Source: Microcosmobacter sp040493455
Lineage (GTDB): Bacteria > Bacteroidota > Bacteroidia > Flavobacteriales > Flavobacteriaceae
Reading direction: 5' to 3'
NCBI RefSeq assembly: GCF_040493455.1
Contig: NZ_JANFDA010000002.1
Coordinates: 496,001-560,000 of the forward strand
DNA length: 64,000 bases
This document shows positions 42,601-50,538 of this stretch, piece by piece. The position numbers and the translations under genes are program-made. The notes below the pieces were generated by a model that worked only from the letters and a program-made list of their open reading frames with translations, was not told the origin of the DNA and did no database searches. How positions within the stretch are numbered: the stretch's first letter is position 1; every line of letters starts with the position of its first letter.

Positions 42601-44918
42601 GTTTTACAGTAGTGATTAATGAAACTGAAAGTCCTTTCTGTTCTACTACTGCTAACGTAATTATTAATTCTCCTTCTGAAGCGTTAACGCTTTCAGCAAC
42701 AGAAACCTCTAATGTTACTTGTGATAACAACCAAGGGACTATTACAGCTATTGCGAGTGGTGGTTGGGGAGACTATGAATATGAATTGACAGGAGATGCC
42801 AATGTTCCGTATTCTTCAAATGGAACATTTACTGACTTATCTGCTGGAAACTACACCGTAAATGTAAGAGACGCTGAAAACTGTATCGTTTCTGTGAATG
42901 TTTCACTTGTAGAGCCTACACCTATTGATGCTACGTTTACGCCTAGTACAAATATGTTAGCATGTTTTGGTGATCAAGATGCATCGATAACAATAACTAA
43001 TGTCACAGGTGGTCAAGGTGCAGAATATCTGTATACACTAAACACTATTTTACCAGTACCTAGTTCTTCTGGACCACAAACATCTAATGTCTTTACAGAT
43101 TTAGGCGCAGGAACTTATTCAGTAAGCATAACTGATAGTTATAACTGTATTCTAACATCAGTTGATATTGTTATTTCTGAACCAACTTTAATAGAAGCCG
43201 ACTTAGTGCTTACGTCTTCTCAAAGTTGTTTAACAGAATCAACACTTACCTTAAGTGCCACAGGCGGAACTGGAACGTATGAATATAGTGATACTGCTTC
43301 ATTTGCTACTGTTTTAGGATCCTTTACAACATCGACAACATTCTCAGTACCAGATGGAACTTACATGTACTATGTTAGAGATGCCAACGGTTGTATTTCT
43401 CAGGTGTCAAATGAAATCACTATTGACCCATTACCAGACTTAGTTATTAATCTGGAATCAGAAGATCCAACCATCAATTGTACTGGAGATAACACAGGTT
43501 CTATAGTCGCGACAGCTCAAGGTGGTTTAGGAAATTATGTATATACACTACAGGACACACTTGGAAATACAATTCCTGCTACGCAGAATAGTCCAGGAAT
43601 CTTTACCGAACTAGTTGCTGGAACTTATGTGGTATTTGTTGAAAGTGGTGACTGTGATACGGCTTCGGCTCCAATTACAATAGTAGAACCTAGTAATCCA
43701 TTGATTGCTGATTTCATAGTTAATGATATTACGTGTAGTGGAAATGATGATGGTGTTCTAGAGATCAATGCTTCGGGAGGAACCGGAATTATTAAATATG
43801 CGATTTCACCTCAACTGGATCAATTCTTTGAGACTAATATTTTTGAAAACTTAGCTGCTGGTGATTATGATGTTATTGTACAAGACGAATTAGGTTGTTA
43901 CTTAACTTTCAATTTTACTATTTCTAATCCTGAACAGGTTATCCTTTCTATTGTTCCTGATTCATTGCTTGAAGAAGTTTGTGAAGGAGATGCCAATGGA
44001 GAGTTTAGTATTGATATTTCTGGCGGTACCTTGCCTTATAGCGTAAGTCTAGATAATTATGATGGTCCATATACTACAGGTGCACCAAACCAAACCATAT
44101 TTGATTTTACTGGATTAAGTGGCGGTGACCATACTGTTTTTGTTCGAGATGCTGAAGGTTGTCAATCTGAATGGAATATTACCTTCCCAGAGTCCATTAG
44201 CTTCATCCCTATTGCAGAAGTAACTTATGCTTGTGAGAACAACACGCTGGTCAATACAGTTACCGTTACTGTTGACGAAGATAGCGTGGATCCATCTGAG
44301 CTAGATTACTCTCTAGATGGTGGTGATTATCAATTGAGTAATGTATTTACAAATGTATCTCCTGGTGATCACACTATAGATGTTAGACATACTAATGGTT
44401 GTATTCAAACTACAGAAGTAATTGTTATAGAAGATTTTCAACCTGTAGAACTTGCCTTAGTTGAAGGTGTAGAAGCTGGTCAGATTATTGCCAATGCTAC
44501 TGGTGGTACTGGAATTTATGAATTCTACCTTAACGACGAGAATTATGGCACTACCAACATATTTATCGTTTCTGAGTCTGGAGTATATACAATAACAGTT
44601 ATTGATAGCGCTGGTTGCGAAGCCACTGCTCAAATAGACATACAAATTCTTGGGCCTTGTATTCCAGATTATTTCACACCAAATAACGATGGTGTGAATG
44701 ATGGCTGGACGGTTGAATGCCCTGAGAAATATCCTAACCTGAAGTTCGACATTTTTGATCGATATGGCCGTAAAGTTGGTTCTTATCGTGTTGGCGAATA
44801 TTGGGATGGTAAATATAATGGCACCGAATTACCAACAGGTGATTACTGGTATGTCGTGAGACCGAATAGTGAAGCATTAAATGAAGAATACGTTGGACAT
44901 TTTACGCTTTATAGATAA
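36699..44918 (+). CDS. Giant T9SS-exported SprB-repeat adhesin with CHU_C C-terminus
   Basis: The 2739-residue protein has a signal peptide (ITILLLFFGLQLYAQ) and an N-terminal domain of about 330 residues (SAGWSLFVVYEDPTLPGKSITSFDGF). A DUF11-like domain follows (PDIVLTKIVEDDAGNDIGGQLVGLGSSLNYVIGFQNTGNDNATNFQIRD, about residues 355-500). About 23 SprB-type repeats, counted by eye, come next, of the form C..GTITV..GG.PPY.YSIDG..F..SN.FTGL.AGTYTV.V.DANGC. The end (CIPDYFTPNNDGVNDGW, from about residue 2655) is the CHU_C sorting domain. In gliding flavobacteria SprB is the moving surface adhesin. The PorP/SprF gene directly follows. Confidence 0.88.
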   Translation: MKRPTFSKTAITILLLFFGLQLYAQNYVPFTPRFDLDVKGDIILIGNNILGPDNNAFNDNSVYNHNVNMQYIDIDSDASTFSSSSADLDIPNPQCYRIIHASLYWGAVSPGAEPITEVKFRGPTGGYNDIQGTIIFDANGTSIDGGDSFSYACYADVTDIVTNLGTDLGTYTVANVSSAEGETALDVPYNGTGHSAGWSLFVVYEDPTLPGKSITSFDGFSAISVPGNNPNLDIPIDGFRTVPAPAPVRANFAFATLEGDSPILGDRLRLNGVSLSTVDRPVANFFNSSVTQLDATPVNDRVPNSTNTLGFDTGVMAIPNPGNSVIANDATSATVRLETSGDTYFQYFFAFAVDIIEPDIVLTKIVEDDAGNDIGGQLVGLGSSLNYVIGFQNTGNDNATNFQIRDILPINIIYNHPTDLVLPPGVTVQSYNPATRELIFNIDDSLVEENDPVYEIRIEVQVVDSCDQLADACSNIVSNQAFATYNGFYNPTFQITDDPSLNSNTGCLLTPQATNFLADLDCTFTENVILCGASVDLTAADGYDSYSWSTSPTGTPVIGTSQTITITSPGTYYVFNTALAPCQSTEQEFVVELFGADIPNPVIPFADEVVTCPNDGKLLPNIFLCGANDSRDIQTNIAGATSIIWEVLDETSCPPVANQDCANEDASCTWNQVGTGPDYEVDTAGQYRLTINFSGGCVVQFFFNVYTNLLNATVSSTDIICTTPGTITVNNVPSGYEYSLDDVNYQTSNVFTVTTPGNYTVYIRQIGVPTNPCVFTVPDVQINERDFSGSSTVLQPLCFGDKGTIIIAANEADPQYSYALYQGATLINSVGPIVDNTYTFANLNPGTYTATLVTENGCTYSEDITIVEPPLLTVSAAVTVPLTCEDGEITVYAQGGTPPYFYFVNGSPDFQTVPEIVVTTAGTYTIEVIDSNNCSATTSITVDDIPEPEFTIATTDILCSDSGDTGTITINVTATNGYSLEYSIDGGVNFFSSPVFTGLAAGDYDVVVQYAAGSAICTTDPQTVSISTNTAISGTAELTSDYTCTSTGTITVTGVTGGLPPYMYSIDGVNFQASNTFTGLTAGSFTITIQDANICTAVSNTITIDPLDPPSDMTFDHTPVTCPSNTTTVTITSVTGGTGVLEYQIIAPAASATPYQTSNVFPGLEPGTYTFQVRDENDCVYFESYTIDPLTMPTVDVVLTEALDCTASPDAEITGTITGTAPYTYAVSINGGAYTPLGATGTPFNYTTSTAGTYQFEVTDANGCTAESSIITVEPLSLPDIISVVETRPILCSGDSNGFIDITIDTTTGTPPFTINVNNDTTGTNYGTQTTGLPAGTYTITVTDANSCTDTETITINEPDPIFVNYHTVDITCSAGGVSQGSVIVDSVTGGTAPYTYHVTGTNGYSNSEFNASGTTSVSFDVVDFGLYQINVIDANGCSVLVQDVIVASPPTDLDINVNATVDCALGGQAVVSVGSTLPSSGPFFFSIYQGPVSVYPNPPGSWIPEDSPGSQSATFTGLTPGVSYTFIVYDASTNCHYYEPATTPIPTSSTLVLSAMSSNNITCTGSADGTVSFTVDSSYGINVDVDYEIFDSLSLTTTGISGSGTITAGGTLTVTDLGPLPFGNYIVVISETSGPNAGCGIVTTPFNITESEILLNLTTSVDQNANCNTASGVISAIGQDGTAPYVYQITTTPAAPLPGDPSWASANTFNVDAGNYYVHVMDAYNCIISSPVVVVPADPSPVISATLNNQCTTAEGEFEIDVTLDTTGTAPYSYSIDGGAFQNLTAPFTISNLFSGTHTIEIQDANGCGNLVSVDIAAPLTITPEVTGIASCNDDDGEITVNASGGSGTFTYTISPNPASVSLSGNVFSGVPSGIYTITITDTVTSCTEEATISIPEAIPPTVTTTPLTDISCFGDTNGSFEININGYSGAYTYEVIDDNSGTSVTGVVNANTSTNPVTVSGMPGGSFTVVINETESPFCSTTANVIINSPSEALTLSATETSNVTCDNNQGTITAIASGGWGDYEYELTGDANVPYSSNGTFTDLSAGNYTVNVRDAENCIVSVNVSLVEPTPIDATFTPSTNMLACFGDQDASITITNVTGGQGAEYLYTLNTILPVPSSSGPQTSNVFTDLGAGTYSVSITDSYNCILTSVDIVISEPTLIEADLVLTSSQSCLTESTLTLSATGGTGTYEYSDTASFATVLGSFTTSTTFSVPDGTYMYYVRDANGCISQVSNEITIDPLPDLVINLESEDPTINCTGDNTGSIVATAQGGLGNYVYTLQDTLGNTIPATQNSPGIFTELVAGTYVVFVESGDCDTASAPITIVEPSNPLIADFIVNDITCSGNDDGVLEINASGGTGIIKYAISPQLDQFFETNIFENLAAGDYDVIVQDELGCYLTFNFTISNPEQVILSIVPDSLLEEVCEGDANGEFSIDISGGTLPYSVSLDNYDGPYTTGAPNQTIFDFTGLSGGDHTVFVRDAEGCQSEWNITFPESISFIPIAEVTYACENNTLVNTVTVTVDEDSVDPSELDYSLDGGDYQLSNVFTNVSPGDHTIDVRHTNGCIQTTEVIVIEDFQPVELALVEGVEAGQIIANATGGTGIYEFYLNDENYGTTNIFIVSESGVYTITVIDSAGCEATAQIDIQILGPCIPDYFTPNNDGVNDGWTVECPEKYPNLKFDIFDRYGRKVGSYRVGEYWDGKYNGTELPTGDYWYVVRPNSEALNEEYVGHFTLYR

Positions 44919-44948
44919 AAAAATTCGGTTGATTTAAAATCTAGAGAT

Positions 44949-45932
44949 ATGAAAAAAATTACATTATACATTCTTTTACTGTTCTGCTCTTATGGCTATA
45001 CACAAGAGTTAAACCTACCTGTATGGACACAGTATCTGGCAGATAACCCTTTTATTATCTCACCTACTTACGCTGGGATTGGAGATAATTTTAGAGTTAG
45101 AGCCAATGGTTTAACACAATGGGTAGGTATTAAAAATGCCCCAGACAATCAGGCCTTATATGCAGACGTAAGAATCGCCAACAGAACAGGTATCGGTTTA
45201 TCTATGTATAATGATAGAAATGGTAACACACGCCAAAAAGGTGCTAAACTATCCTATGCTCACCATCTTATGTTGAGTTATACGGAAAAGATGTATTTGT
45301 CTTTCGGATTGTCTTATAACATTAACAGTTTTAGGATTGCGATAGAAGATTTCCAATCTATTGACGGAAACCCAATTGATGATCCAGCAATTACTGATGA
45401 TAGGTCACGTACCAACCACAACTTTGATGTTGGTGCCTTATTTCGTTATAAAGATTTTTATGCAAGTTTGAATGCCAATAACATTCTTCAAAAAGATATT
45501 GATGATTTCTTTGGTGCAGAGCCAGGCGATCTTTTAAATTTTCAATTATACTCTGGACTCATTATCACTAATAAAACCAATAAAGATATTGAATACGAAC
45601 CTTCAGTATTTTATCAGTTATATTGGAGTGATAAGCGTTCTAGTACTGACATCAACTTTAAAACGCGTTGGTTCAATAGACAAGGTGATTACTTTTGGGT
45701 AGGTGGCTCGTATCGTTTCTTGAACGATCAATTTTTCAAGCCTCTAAATATTGGACCTATGGCTGGTATTATGAGAAATGGGTATTACTTTGCTTACTCT
45801 TATCAAATTACCATAAATGATCTTACAGCCTTTAATTCTGGTACACACTCTATCACCATCGGAATAGAATTCTTGCAAGGTGCTAGTAACTGTGAATGTA
45901 CAATTGGTACTAGCTGGAGAAAGTATCGATAA
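44949..45932 (+). CDS. PorP/SprF-family type IX secretion membrane protein
   Basis: A 327-residue protein with a signal peptide (ITLYILLLFCSYGYTQE) and the family start LNLPVWTQYLADNPFIISPTYAGIGDNFRVRANGLTQWVGIKNAPDNQALYADVRIANRTGIGLSMYNDRNG. Conserved GG and SY-FxxF elements follow, then a beta-barrel end (GTHSITIGIEFLQG). In Flavobacterium johnsoniae SprF is needed for surface delivery of SprB; this gene follows the SprB-repeat gene by 30 bp, the same order. Outer membrane. High confidence on family and pairing. Confidence 0.9.
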   Translation: MKKITLYILLLFCSYGYTQELNLPVWTQYLADNPFIISPTYAGIGDNFRVRANGLTQWVGIKNAPDNQALYADVRIANRTGIGLSMYNDRNGNTRQKGAKLSYAHHLMLSYTEKMYLSFGLSYNINSFRIAIEDFQSIDGNPIDDPAITDDRSRTNHNFDVGALFRYKDFYASLNANNILQKDIDDFFGAEPGDLLNFQLYSGLIITNKTNKDIEYEPSVFYQLYWSDKRSSTDINFKTRWFNRQGDYFWVGGSYRFLNDQFFKPLNIGPMAGIMRNGYYFAYSYQITINDLTAFNSGTHSITIGIEFLQGASNCECTIGTSWRKYR

Positions 45933-45940
45933 GTCATAGG

Positions 45941-47266
45941 CTACTCCAAACCTGCCAGTTCTCTAGCCCAATTTACTATGATCATGCTAATGTCATCTTC
46001 CCATTCTCCTGGGTTTCCAACAAATGAATCTTTAGGAGTTTTATGGATGGTATTCCAATGATCTAAACCTGGATATTCATAGAGAACATGATCTGTATGG
46101 CCATTCTTTTTTAAGACATCTACTATCATTTTATTATCAAAGGAAGACATAATCCAGTCGTTAGTGCCTCTCATAATTCGCACAGGGGCTTTTATTTTCT
46201 CCCATTCGCCAGCCAAGTCATAATCTTGTAATTGCTGATAATAGGCAACAGGACGTCCATACATGTGTTGGGCACTATGATAATTGAACTCTTTTATAGC
46301 TGGGTATTCATCCTCTATTTCTTTATATGTTTTCTTTTGAATAAGCATCCCGTAATACAATGGTATGTAGTAATTGTTCATCTTCTTCAGAATTTCTGAC
46401 TCGGTATCACCACGCATTTCTCTTATCCTTCGCTCAATCTCCAACATGTGTTCAAACCAGGTTTTAAAGAATGTACCATCAGATATGACACCTGCCAAAT
46501 CAAACTCATTGGCCATTAATGGTGCTAAAGCACTGCCCATACTAGATCCGTAAACCACTATTTTTGAAGCATCCACATAAGGTTTTGATTTTAGCATCTG
46601 TATCGCTGCTCTATATCCTGCCAAGTCTGTATTGAAATCACTTTTAGAGCAATCGCCTTGACTATCGCCTACTCCTGGTTTTTCTATTCGCATCACAACC
46701 ATCCCAGACTTTTCGACAAGGTCATTAATGACACGAACCCAATTACCTCGTCTTCCTGGGTACACTTCAATACTCGAGCAGCTCAAACCTCCAAGTAACA
46801 CAACTGCTGGTTGTTTCCCAGGCTTATTGGGTTTAGTGATAATGATTCTCTGTGTAATACCGTATCTACTGGTCACCTCTTCATAATAAGTCTCTAAATC
46901 GTCATGTATTTCAATAGGCAAAGGATTGAGTTTGACTTCTTTTTTAACTACAGCACTTCCTCTGAGTGCTTCAATAACTGTCGTTTTTGTTGATCTTATA
47001 CCATAGGTCATTTCTGTCCAGGCTTCATCATTTTCAACTAGAACATTGTCTACTCTAATGATGATATCATCAGCCTTAAACCCTGCTTTTTCGAGAGGGC
47101 TATTGCTTTCTACCGATACAATTTTTGCGCCTGGGATATTATCAGCTGGGCTCGAGATGTTTGCGTCCCAACTTGCTCTTCGTTCAAGAGTTTGAGAATA
47201 GCAGTAGCCTGCTGAGACTAGTAAAAGGATATAAACGATTGAAATTTTCTGATACTTTTTTAACAT
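45941..47266 (-). CDS. Secreted PDZ plus alpha/beta-hydrolase protein
   Basis: The 441-residue protein has a signal peptide (ISIVYILLLVSAGYCYSQ). A PDZ domain lies at about residues 38-112 (GAKIVSVESNSPLEKAGFKADDIIIRVDNVLVENDEAWTEM), and an alpha/beta hydrolase follows. The hydrolase has oxyanion region VVLLGGLSCSS, nucleophile elbow GSSMGS and a C-terminal catalytic His in PGLDHWN. PDZ fused in front of a secreted hydrolase is uncommon. It probably acts in the periplasm as a peptidase or esterase (inference). It converges on the PorP/SprF gene with 8 bp between stops. Confidence 0.8.
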   Translation of the reverse strand: MLKKYQKISIVYILLLVSAGYCYSQTLERRASWDANISSPADNIPGAKIVSVESNSPLEKAGFKADDIIIRVDNVLVENDEAWTEMTYGIRSTKTTVIEALRGSAVVKKEVKLNPLPIEIHDDLETYYEEVTSRYGITQRIIITKPNKPGKQPAVVLLGGLSCSSIEVYPGRRGNWVRVINDLVEKSGMVVMRIEKPGVGDSQGDCSKSDFNTDLAGYRAAIQMLKSKPYVDASKIVVYGSSMGSALAPLMANEFDLAGVISDGTFFKTWFEHMLEIERRIREMRGDTESEILKKMNNYYIPLYYGMLIQKKTYKEIEDEYPAIKEFNYHSAQHMYGRPVAYYQQLQDYDLAGEWEKIKAPVRIMRGTNDWIMSSFDNKMIVDVLKKNGHTDHVLYEYPGLDHWNTIHKTPKDSFVGNPGEWEDDISMIIVNWARELAGLE

Positions 47267-47398
47267 GACTTTTTAATTTCTGAATACCTGCTTAAAATTA
47301 TATTGCTTACTTTTAATTAAATCATAAATTATACGAAGCCATTAGTATTTTATACGAAAAGTCAGATTCAGATGACTTGGATTTAATCATAACTTTAA

Positions 47399-48145
47399 AT
47401 GAGTCCCGATAGGTTTTATTTGTTCAACTCGAGAATAGCTACTCACGTCGTTTTTTGGATAGCCTATTACATTTTTTTCAGTCTTATTTGGGCAACTGGG
47501 CAGGGTTTGAAAGCTTCTTTTTTCCTTGAGTTTATCTTACTTCCCATTCGAATCATGGCAGTATATGTAACTATCTATGTGTTGTTACCAAAGTTTTTGG
47601 TAGAACGACAGTATATAAAGTTCATTTTGGGATATGGAGGACTAATTTTATTCAGTGCCATTTTACAGCGAATCTTTATACACTTCTTTTATGAGAGTTT
47701 AATATTGAATAATCCTTCGGAAGAGTTATTCAGTTTCAAAATGTTGCTCAGAGCAATGATATTGATAAACACAACTGTGTTTCTTATTCTGAGTTTTAAG
47801 ATATTTCAGCTATTTCAAATTGAAAAAAGAAAGAATGAAGTAGAAACGGCCATGTATATAGAACTAAAAGCGGATAGACGATTTTATAGAATTAACACCA
47901 ACGAAATTCTGTTTATTCAAGGGAAAGGCAACTATACTACGTATCATTTGCAAGGTGGCTCAAAAATCACCACTTATGGCACTATTAAAAAAGCCTTGGA
48001 AGAATTGCCGGCAAACTTCATTAGGATTCACAAGTCATACATTGCTAATAAAGCTGAAATACGATCTTTTGACACGAACTCCATCGAAATAAAGGATCAG
48101 TTTATTCCCAGAGGAAAAAGTATTACAGATGAAGAATTGCTCTAG
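47399..48145 (+). CDS. LytTR DNA-binding regulator with N-terminal membrane domain
   Basis: The 248-residue protein has four hydrophobic segments (VVFWIAYYIFFSLIWA, FILLPIRIMAVYVTIYVLLP, FILGYGGLILFSAILQRIFIH, ILINTTVFLILSFKIFQLF). A linker and a LytTR domain follow at about residues 155-248 (RINTNEILFIQGKGNYTTYHLQGGSKITTYGTIKKALEELPANFIRIHKSYIANKAEIRSF). It lacks a receiver domain and so resembles one-component membrane LytTR proteins of Bacteroidota. Its targets are unknown; the divergent PDZ-hydrolase gene is a candidate. Confidence 0.85.
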   Translation: MSPDRFYLFNSRIATHVVFWIAYYIFFSLIWATGQGLKASFFLEFILLPIRIMAVYVTIYVLLPKFLVERQYIKFILGYGGLILFSAILQRIFIHFFYESLILNNPSEELFSFKMLLRAMILINTTVFLILSFKIFQLFQIEKRKNEVETAMYIELKADRRFYRINTNEILFIQGKGNYTTYHLQGGSKITTYGTIKKALEELPANFIRIHKSYIANKAEIRSFDTNSIEIKDQFIPRGKSITDEELL

Positions 48146-48177
48146 TGGTTCTTATGCTCATGACTTTTATTAAACTC

Positions 48178-48209
48178 ATAAAACCTCACCTTATTTGGAG
48201 AGGTTTTAT
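48178..48209. terminator. Bidirectional terminator
   Basis: ATAAAACCTC (48178-48187) pairs perfectly with GAGGTTTTAT (48200-48209) over a 12-base loop. It lies between the converging LytTR and DUF1348 genes and can stop both. Confidence 0.8.
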
Positions 48210-48218
48210 AAAAATGAT

Positions 48219-48638
48219 CTAGTTTTTAAACTTTCTATCTTTCTCTTTTATTGGCAAATCATTAATACTCGCATAGCGCTTACTCATTAGTCCATCGTTG
48301 TCAAATTCCCAATTCTCATTCCCATAAGCCCTATACCACTGTCCGCTATCTGTCCTATATTCGTATTCAAATCTAACTGCTATACGATTACCAGAGTGAG
48401 ACCAATATTCTTTTTTTAGTTTATAATCTAATTCGGTCTCCCACTTTCTTTTCAAAAAAACTTGTATTTCTTCTCTACCATTAATAAAATCACTTCTATT
48501 GCGCCATAGGCTATTAACAGAATATGATTTCGAAATTTTTATGGGATCCTTAGAATTCCAAGCATCTTCAGCCATTTGAATTTTTTGCTTTGCAGTTTCT
48601 TCCGTAAATGGTGGCAATGGATATTTCTGTTCTTTCAT
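48219..48638 (-). CDS. DUF1348 (NTF2-like) protein
   Basis: The 139-residue protein reads PPFTEETAKQKIQMAEDAWNSKDPIKISKSYSVNSLWRNRSDFINGREEIQVFLKRKWETELDYKLKKEYWSHSGNRIAVRFEYEYRTDSGQWYRAYGNENWEFDNDGLMSKRYASINDLPI, the standard DUF1348 sequence, an NTF2-like cone fold with an open pocket. Members often sit next to hydrolases or redox enzymes; activity unknown. It follows the hydrolase gene by 3 bp, so co-transcribed with it under the TetR operator. Confidence 0.9.
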   Translation of the reverse strand: MKEQKYPLPPFTEETAKQKIQMAEDAWNSKDPIKISKSYSVNSLWRNRSDFINGREEIQVFLKRKWETELDYKLKKEYWSHSGNRIAVRFEYEYRTDSGQWYRAYGNENWEFDNDGLMSKRYASINDLPIKEKDRKFKN

Positions 48639-48641
48639 TGT

Positions 48642-49604
48642 TTATCTTATTTTATTCTTCTTTAAAAACTTAGAAATATAGTTGGCAATCTCTGCTCCTT
48701 TTTCTTCTAAAGCAAAATGCCCTGTATTGAGTAGATGCATTTCTACATTATTCAAGTCGTTCTTATACGGATAAGCACCTTCAGCAGGGAATATTTGATC
48801 GTTTTTTCCCCAAACAATAAGCGTCGGTGGCTGATGATCTCTAAAGTATTGCTGCCATTTTGGGTAAAGAGGCACATTTGTTCTATAATCATAAAACATT
48901 GCTAATTGAATATCGTTATTACCCTCTCTCGTTAAATGCTGTAAATCAATATTCCAGTTATCAGGACTAATTTTAGAAACGTCTTGTACGCCATGTACAT
49001 ATTGCCATTTCAATCCTTCGAATGAATTAAACTCTTCTAAAGGTTTTCTATTTTCTAATGTTTTGTTATTCCAGTATTTCTTTAGGGGAATCCAAAAGTC
49101 ACTTAATCCTTCTTCATATGCATTTCCATTCTGGACAATTAATGATTGTACTTTCTCTGGGTATTTTGAAGCAATTCTTAATCCAATTGGTGCACCATAG
49201 TCCATAATGTAGATGCTATATTCATCTATATTCAACTTATCCAAAAAAGCTTCAATAACATTTGCCATATTATCAAAAGTATATTCAAATTCATCTATTG
49301 AAGGTTGGGAACTTCTACCAAAACCAGGATAATCTGGTGCTATCAAATGATACTCAGAAGATAAATCTGAAATTAAATTGCGGAACATGTGTGATGATGT
49401 GGGATAACCATGCAGCAATAATATAGTTGGCTTTTCTCTATCCCCTGCTTCACGATAAAAGATATCTAGTTCATTTACTTCAACAGTCTTGTAAGTTGTT
49501 GAAAAATCTTTCTCTTTTAACTTTTGTGACTGACCTAGTATGGTAGGTGTAATCGTGATGACCATAACAGCAGCCATTACATAATTTCTAATAATTGTTT
49601 TCAT
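48642..49604 (-). CDS. Alpha/beta hydrolase, haloalkane dehalogenase/epoxide hydrolase type, exported
   Basis: A 320-residue protein with a signal-like N-terminus (YVMAAVMVITITPTILGQS). The catalytic set fits Asp-nucleophile enzymes: HGYPTSS (oxyanion), Asp in IMDYGAPIGL as nucleophile, the acid in WGKNDQIF and His in TGHFALEE. Therefore it is a haloalkane-dehalogenase or epoxide-hydrolase-like enzyme rather than an esterase; substrate unproven. It is first gene of a pair with the DUF1348 gene. An 18-bp palindrome 37 bp upstream, matching that before tetR, implies TetR repression. Confidence 0.85.
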   Translation of the reverse strand: MKTIIRNYVMAAVMVITITPTILGQSQKLKEKDFSTTYKTVEVNELDIFYREAGDREKPTILLLHGYPTSSHMFRNLISDLSSEYHLIAPDYPGFGRSSQPSIDEFEYTFDNMANVIEAFLDKLNIDEYSIYIMDYGAPIGLRIASKYPEKVQSLIVQNGNAYEEGLSDFWIPLKKYWNNKTLENRKPLEEFNSFEGLKWQYVHGVQDVSKISPDNWNIDLQHLTREGNNDIQLAMFYDYRTNVPLYPKWQQYFRDHQPPTLIVWGKNDQIFPAEGAYPYKNDLNNVEMHLLNTGHFALEEKGAEIANYISKFLKKNKIR

Positions 49605-49640
49605 TGTTTTATGGTTTATAAATTATCATATTTTAATTTA

Positions 49641-49658
49641 TTACCGAATGTTCGGTAA
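49641..49658. promoter_or_regulatory. TetR operator, copy 1 (hydrolase promoter)
   Basis: TTACCGAATGTTCGGTAA is an 8+2+8 perfect inverted repeat, between the tetR stop and the hydrolase start. It shares the TTACC-A-N4-T-GGTAA frame with the copy at 50263. Position and pairing make it a strong operator candidate. Confidence 0.8.
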
Positions 49659-49677
49659 AATATTATTTTAAATTTTT

Positions 49678-50235
49678 TTATATGTATCTTAATCTAATTT
49701 TTTCTAAACTATCAATAAATGGCTTTGTTGTCTGTAGTGCTTTTGACATTACTAAACTTCCCTGAATCTCTATAAAAGTTTGATTTGCTTTTTCGGTTGC
49801 GTCAGTTTCAGACATACCACTGGCTAATCCAAATTGCTTAAATCCATTTAAAATTAGATGAATCCCTTGTTTAATTTGAGCTCCAAAAAGTTCTATTCCA
49901 CTATCTAAAGATAATGACCTATAAATACATACCTCGCTCCCACCATCATACAAAGTTTTTATATTTCGAATAGCTTCCTCTAAGCGTACTTTTTTTCCTT
50001 TTTCAGAATCAGTCAAGACATTATAAACATGTTTTTTGATGTTTTCTTCTAAGTACACTAAAACCGCTAATGTCATGTCTTTCTTGCCTCCAGGGTAACG
50101 ATGATACAAGCTTGCCTTTTTTAAACCAGTAGCTTCAGATAATTCGGCCATGCTTGCACCTTCATATCCTTTAGATCTAAACACTGACATAAGGCCATTT
50201 AGCATTTCTATATCCTGTACTTTTTGCGGTCTCAT
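49678..50235 (-). CDS. TetR/AcrR-family repressor
   Basis: The 185-residue protein has the TetR helix-turn-helix at residues about 8-55 (MLNGLMSVFRSKGYEGASMAELSEATGLKKASLYHRYPGGKKDMTLAVL) and an all-helical ligand domain. It resembles the YcdC/AcrR-type regulators that control neighbouring hydrolases. Palindromes lie both before it and before the adjacent hydrolase gene, so autoregulation and repression of the hydrolase pair are expected, released by an unknown small molecule. Confidence 0.9.
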   Translation of the reverse strand: MRPQKVQDIEMLNGLMSVFRSKGYEGASMAELSEATGLKKASLYHRYPGGKKDMTLAVLVYLEENIKKHVYNVLTDSEKGKKVRLEEAIRNIKTLYDGGSEVCIYRSLSLDSGIELFGAQIKQGIHLILNGFKQFGLASGMSETDATEKANQTFIEIQGSLVMSKALQTTKPFIDSLEKIRLRYI

Positions 50236-50262
50236 ACTGCAAATATAGATGAAAATAGTTTT

Positions 50263-50280
50263 TTACCAAACGTTTGGTAA
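50263..50280. promoter_or_regulatory. TetR operator, copy 2 (tetR promoter)
   Basis: TTACCAAACGTTTGGTAA is a perfect 18-bp palindrome lying 28 bp before the tetR start. It differs from copy 1 only at the central positions. An autoregulatory operator is the simplest reading. Confidence 0.8.
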
Positions 50281-50316
50281 TTATTTAACACTTGTTTAAT
50301 AAATGTGACATATTGT

Positions 50317-50350
50317 ATAAAAACCTCCTCATCCATAGACAAGGAGGCAT
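50317..50350 (-). terminator. Rho-independent terminator on the minus strand
   Basis: On the minus strand, GCCTCCT and AGGAGG (plus 50343-50349 and 50325-50330) form a stem followed by TTTTTAT. It would end the transcript of the giant adhesin gene about 245 bases after its stop. Confidence 0.65.
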
Positions 50351-50446
50351 TTATGAAGCCGCTAATTTTTCCCCTTTAAACAAAAATTAGACAGCCCTGC
50401 TTCTGTATACAGCTCGTTATAGCTATAAAAAAGCTTTTTCGTTTTA

Positions 50447-50538
50447 GGTTACCCAAAAGGCATGGCTACGTAAACCTGTTATATTTATACTATTAATCAT
50501 TATATAAAAGAATATTACCATGCCTACTTGGTGTAACC
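50447..50538. repeat. Long imperfect inverted repeat downstream of the giant adhesin gene
   Basis: The arm 50447-50465 (GGTTAC...AGGCATGG) is complementary to 50518-50538 (CCATGCCT...GTAACC), with about 18 paired positions and small bulges, over a 52-base AT-rich spacer. A separate hairpin, AAAAATGT-GCTA-ACATTTTT, lies at 50545-50564. The region 50281-50592 has no gene; it is the 3' untranslated region of the adhesin transcript. Confidence 0.55.
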
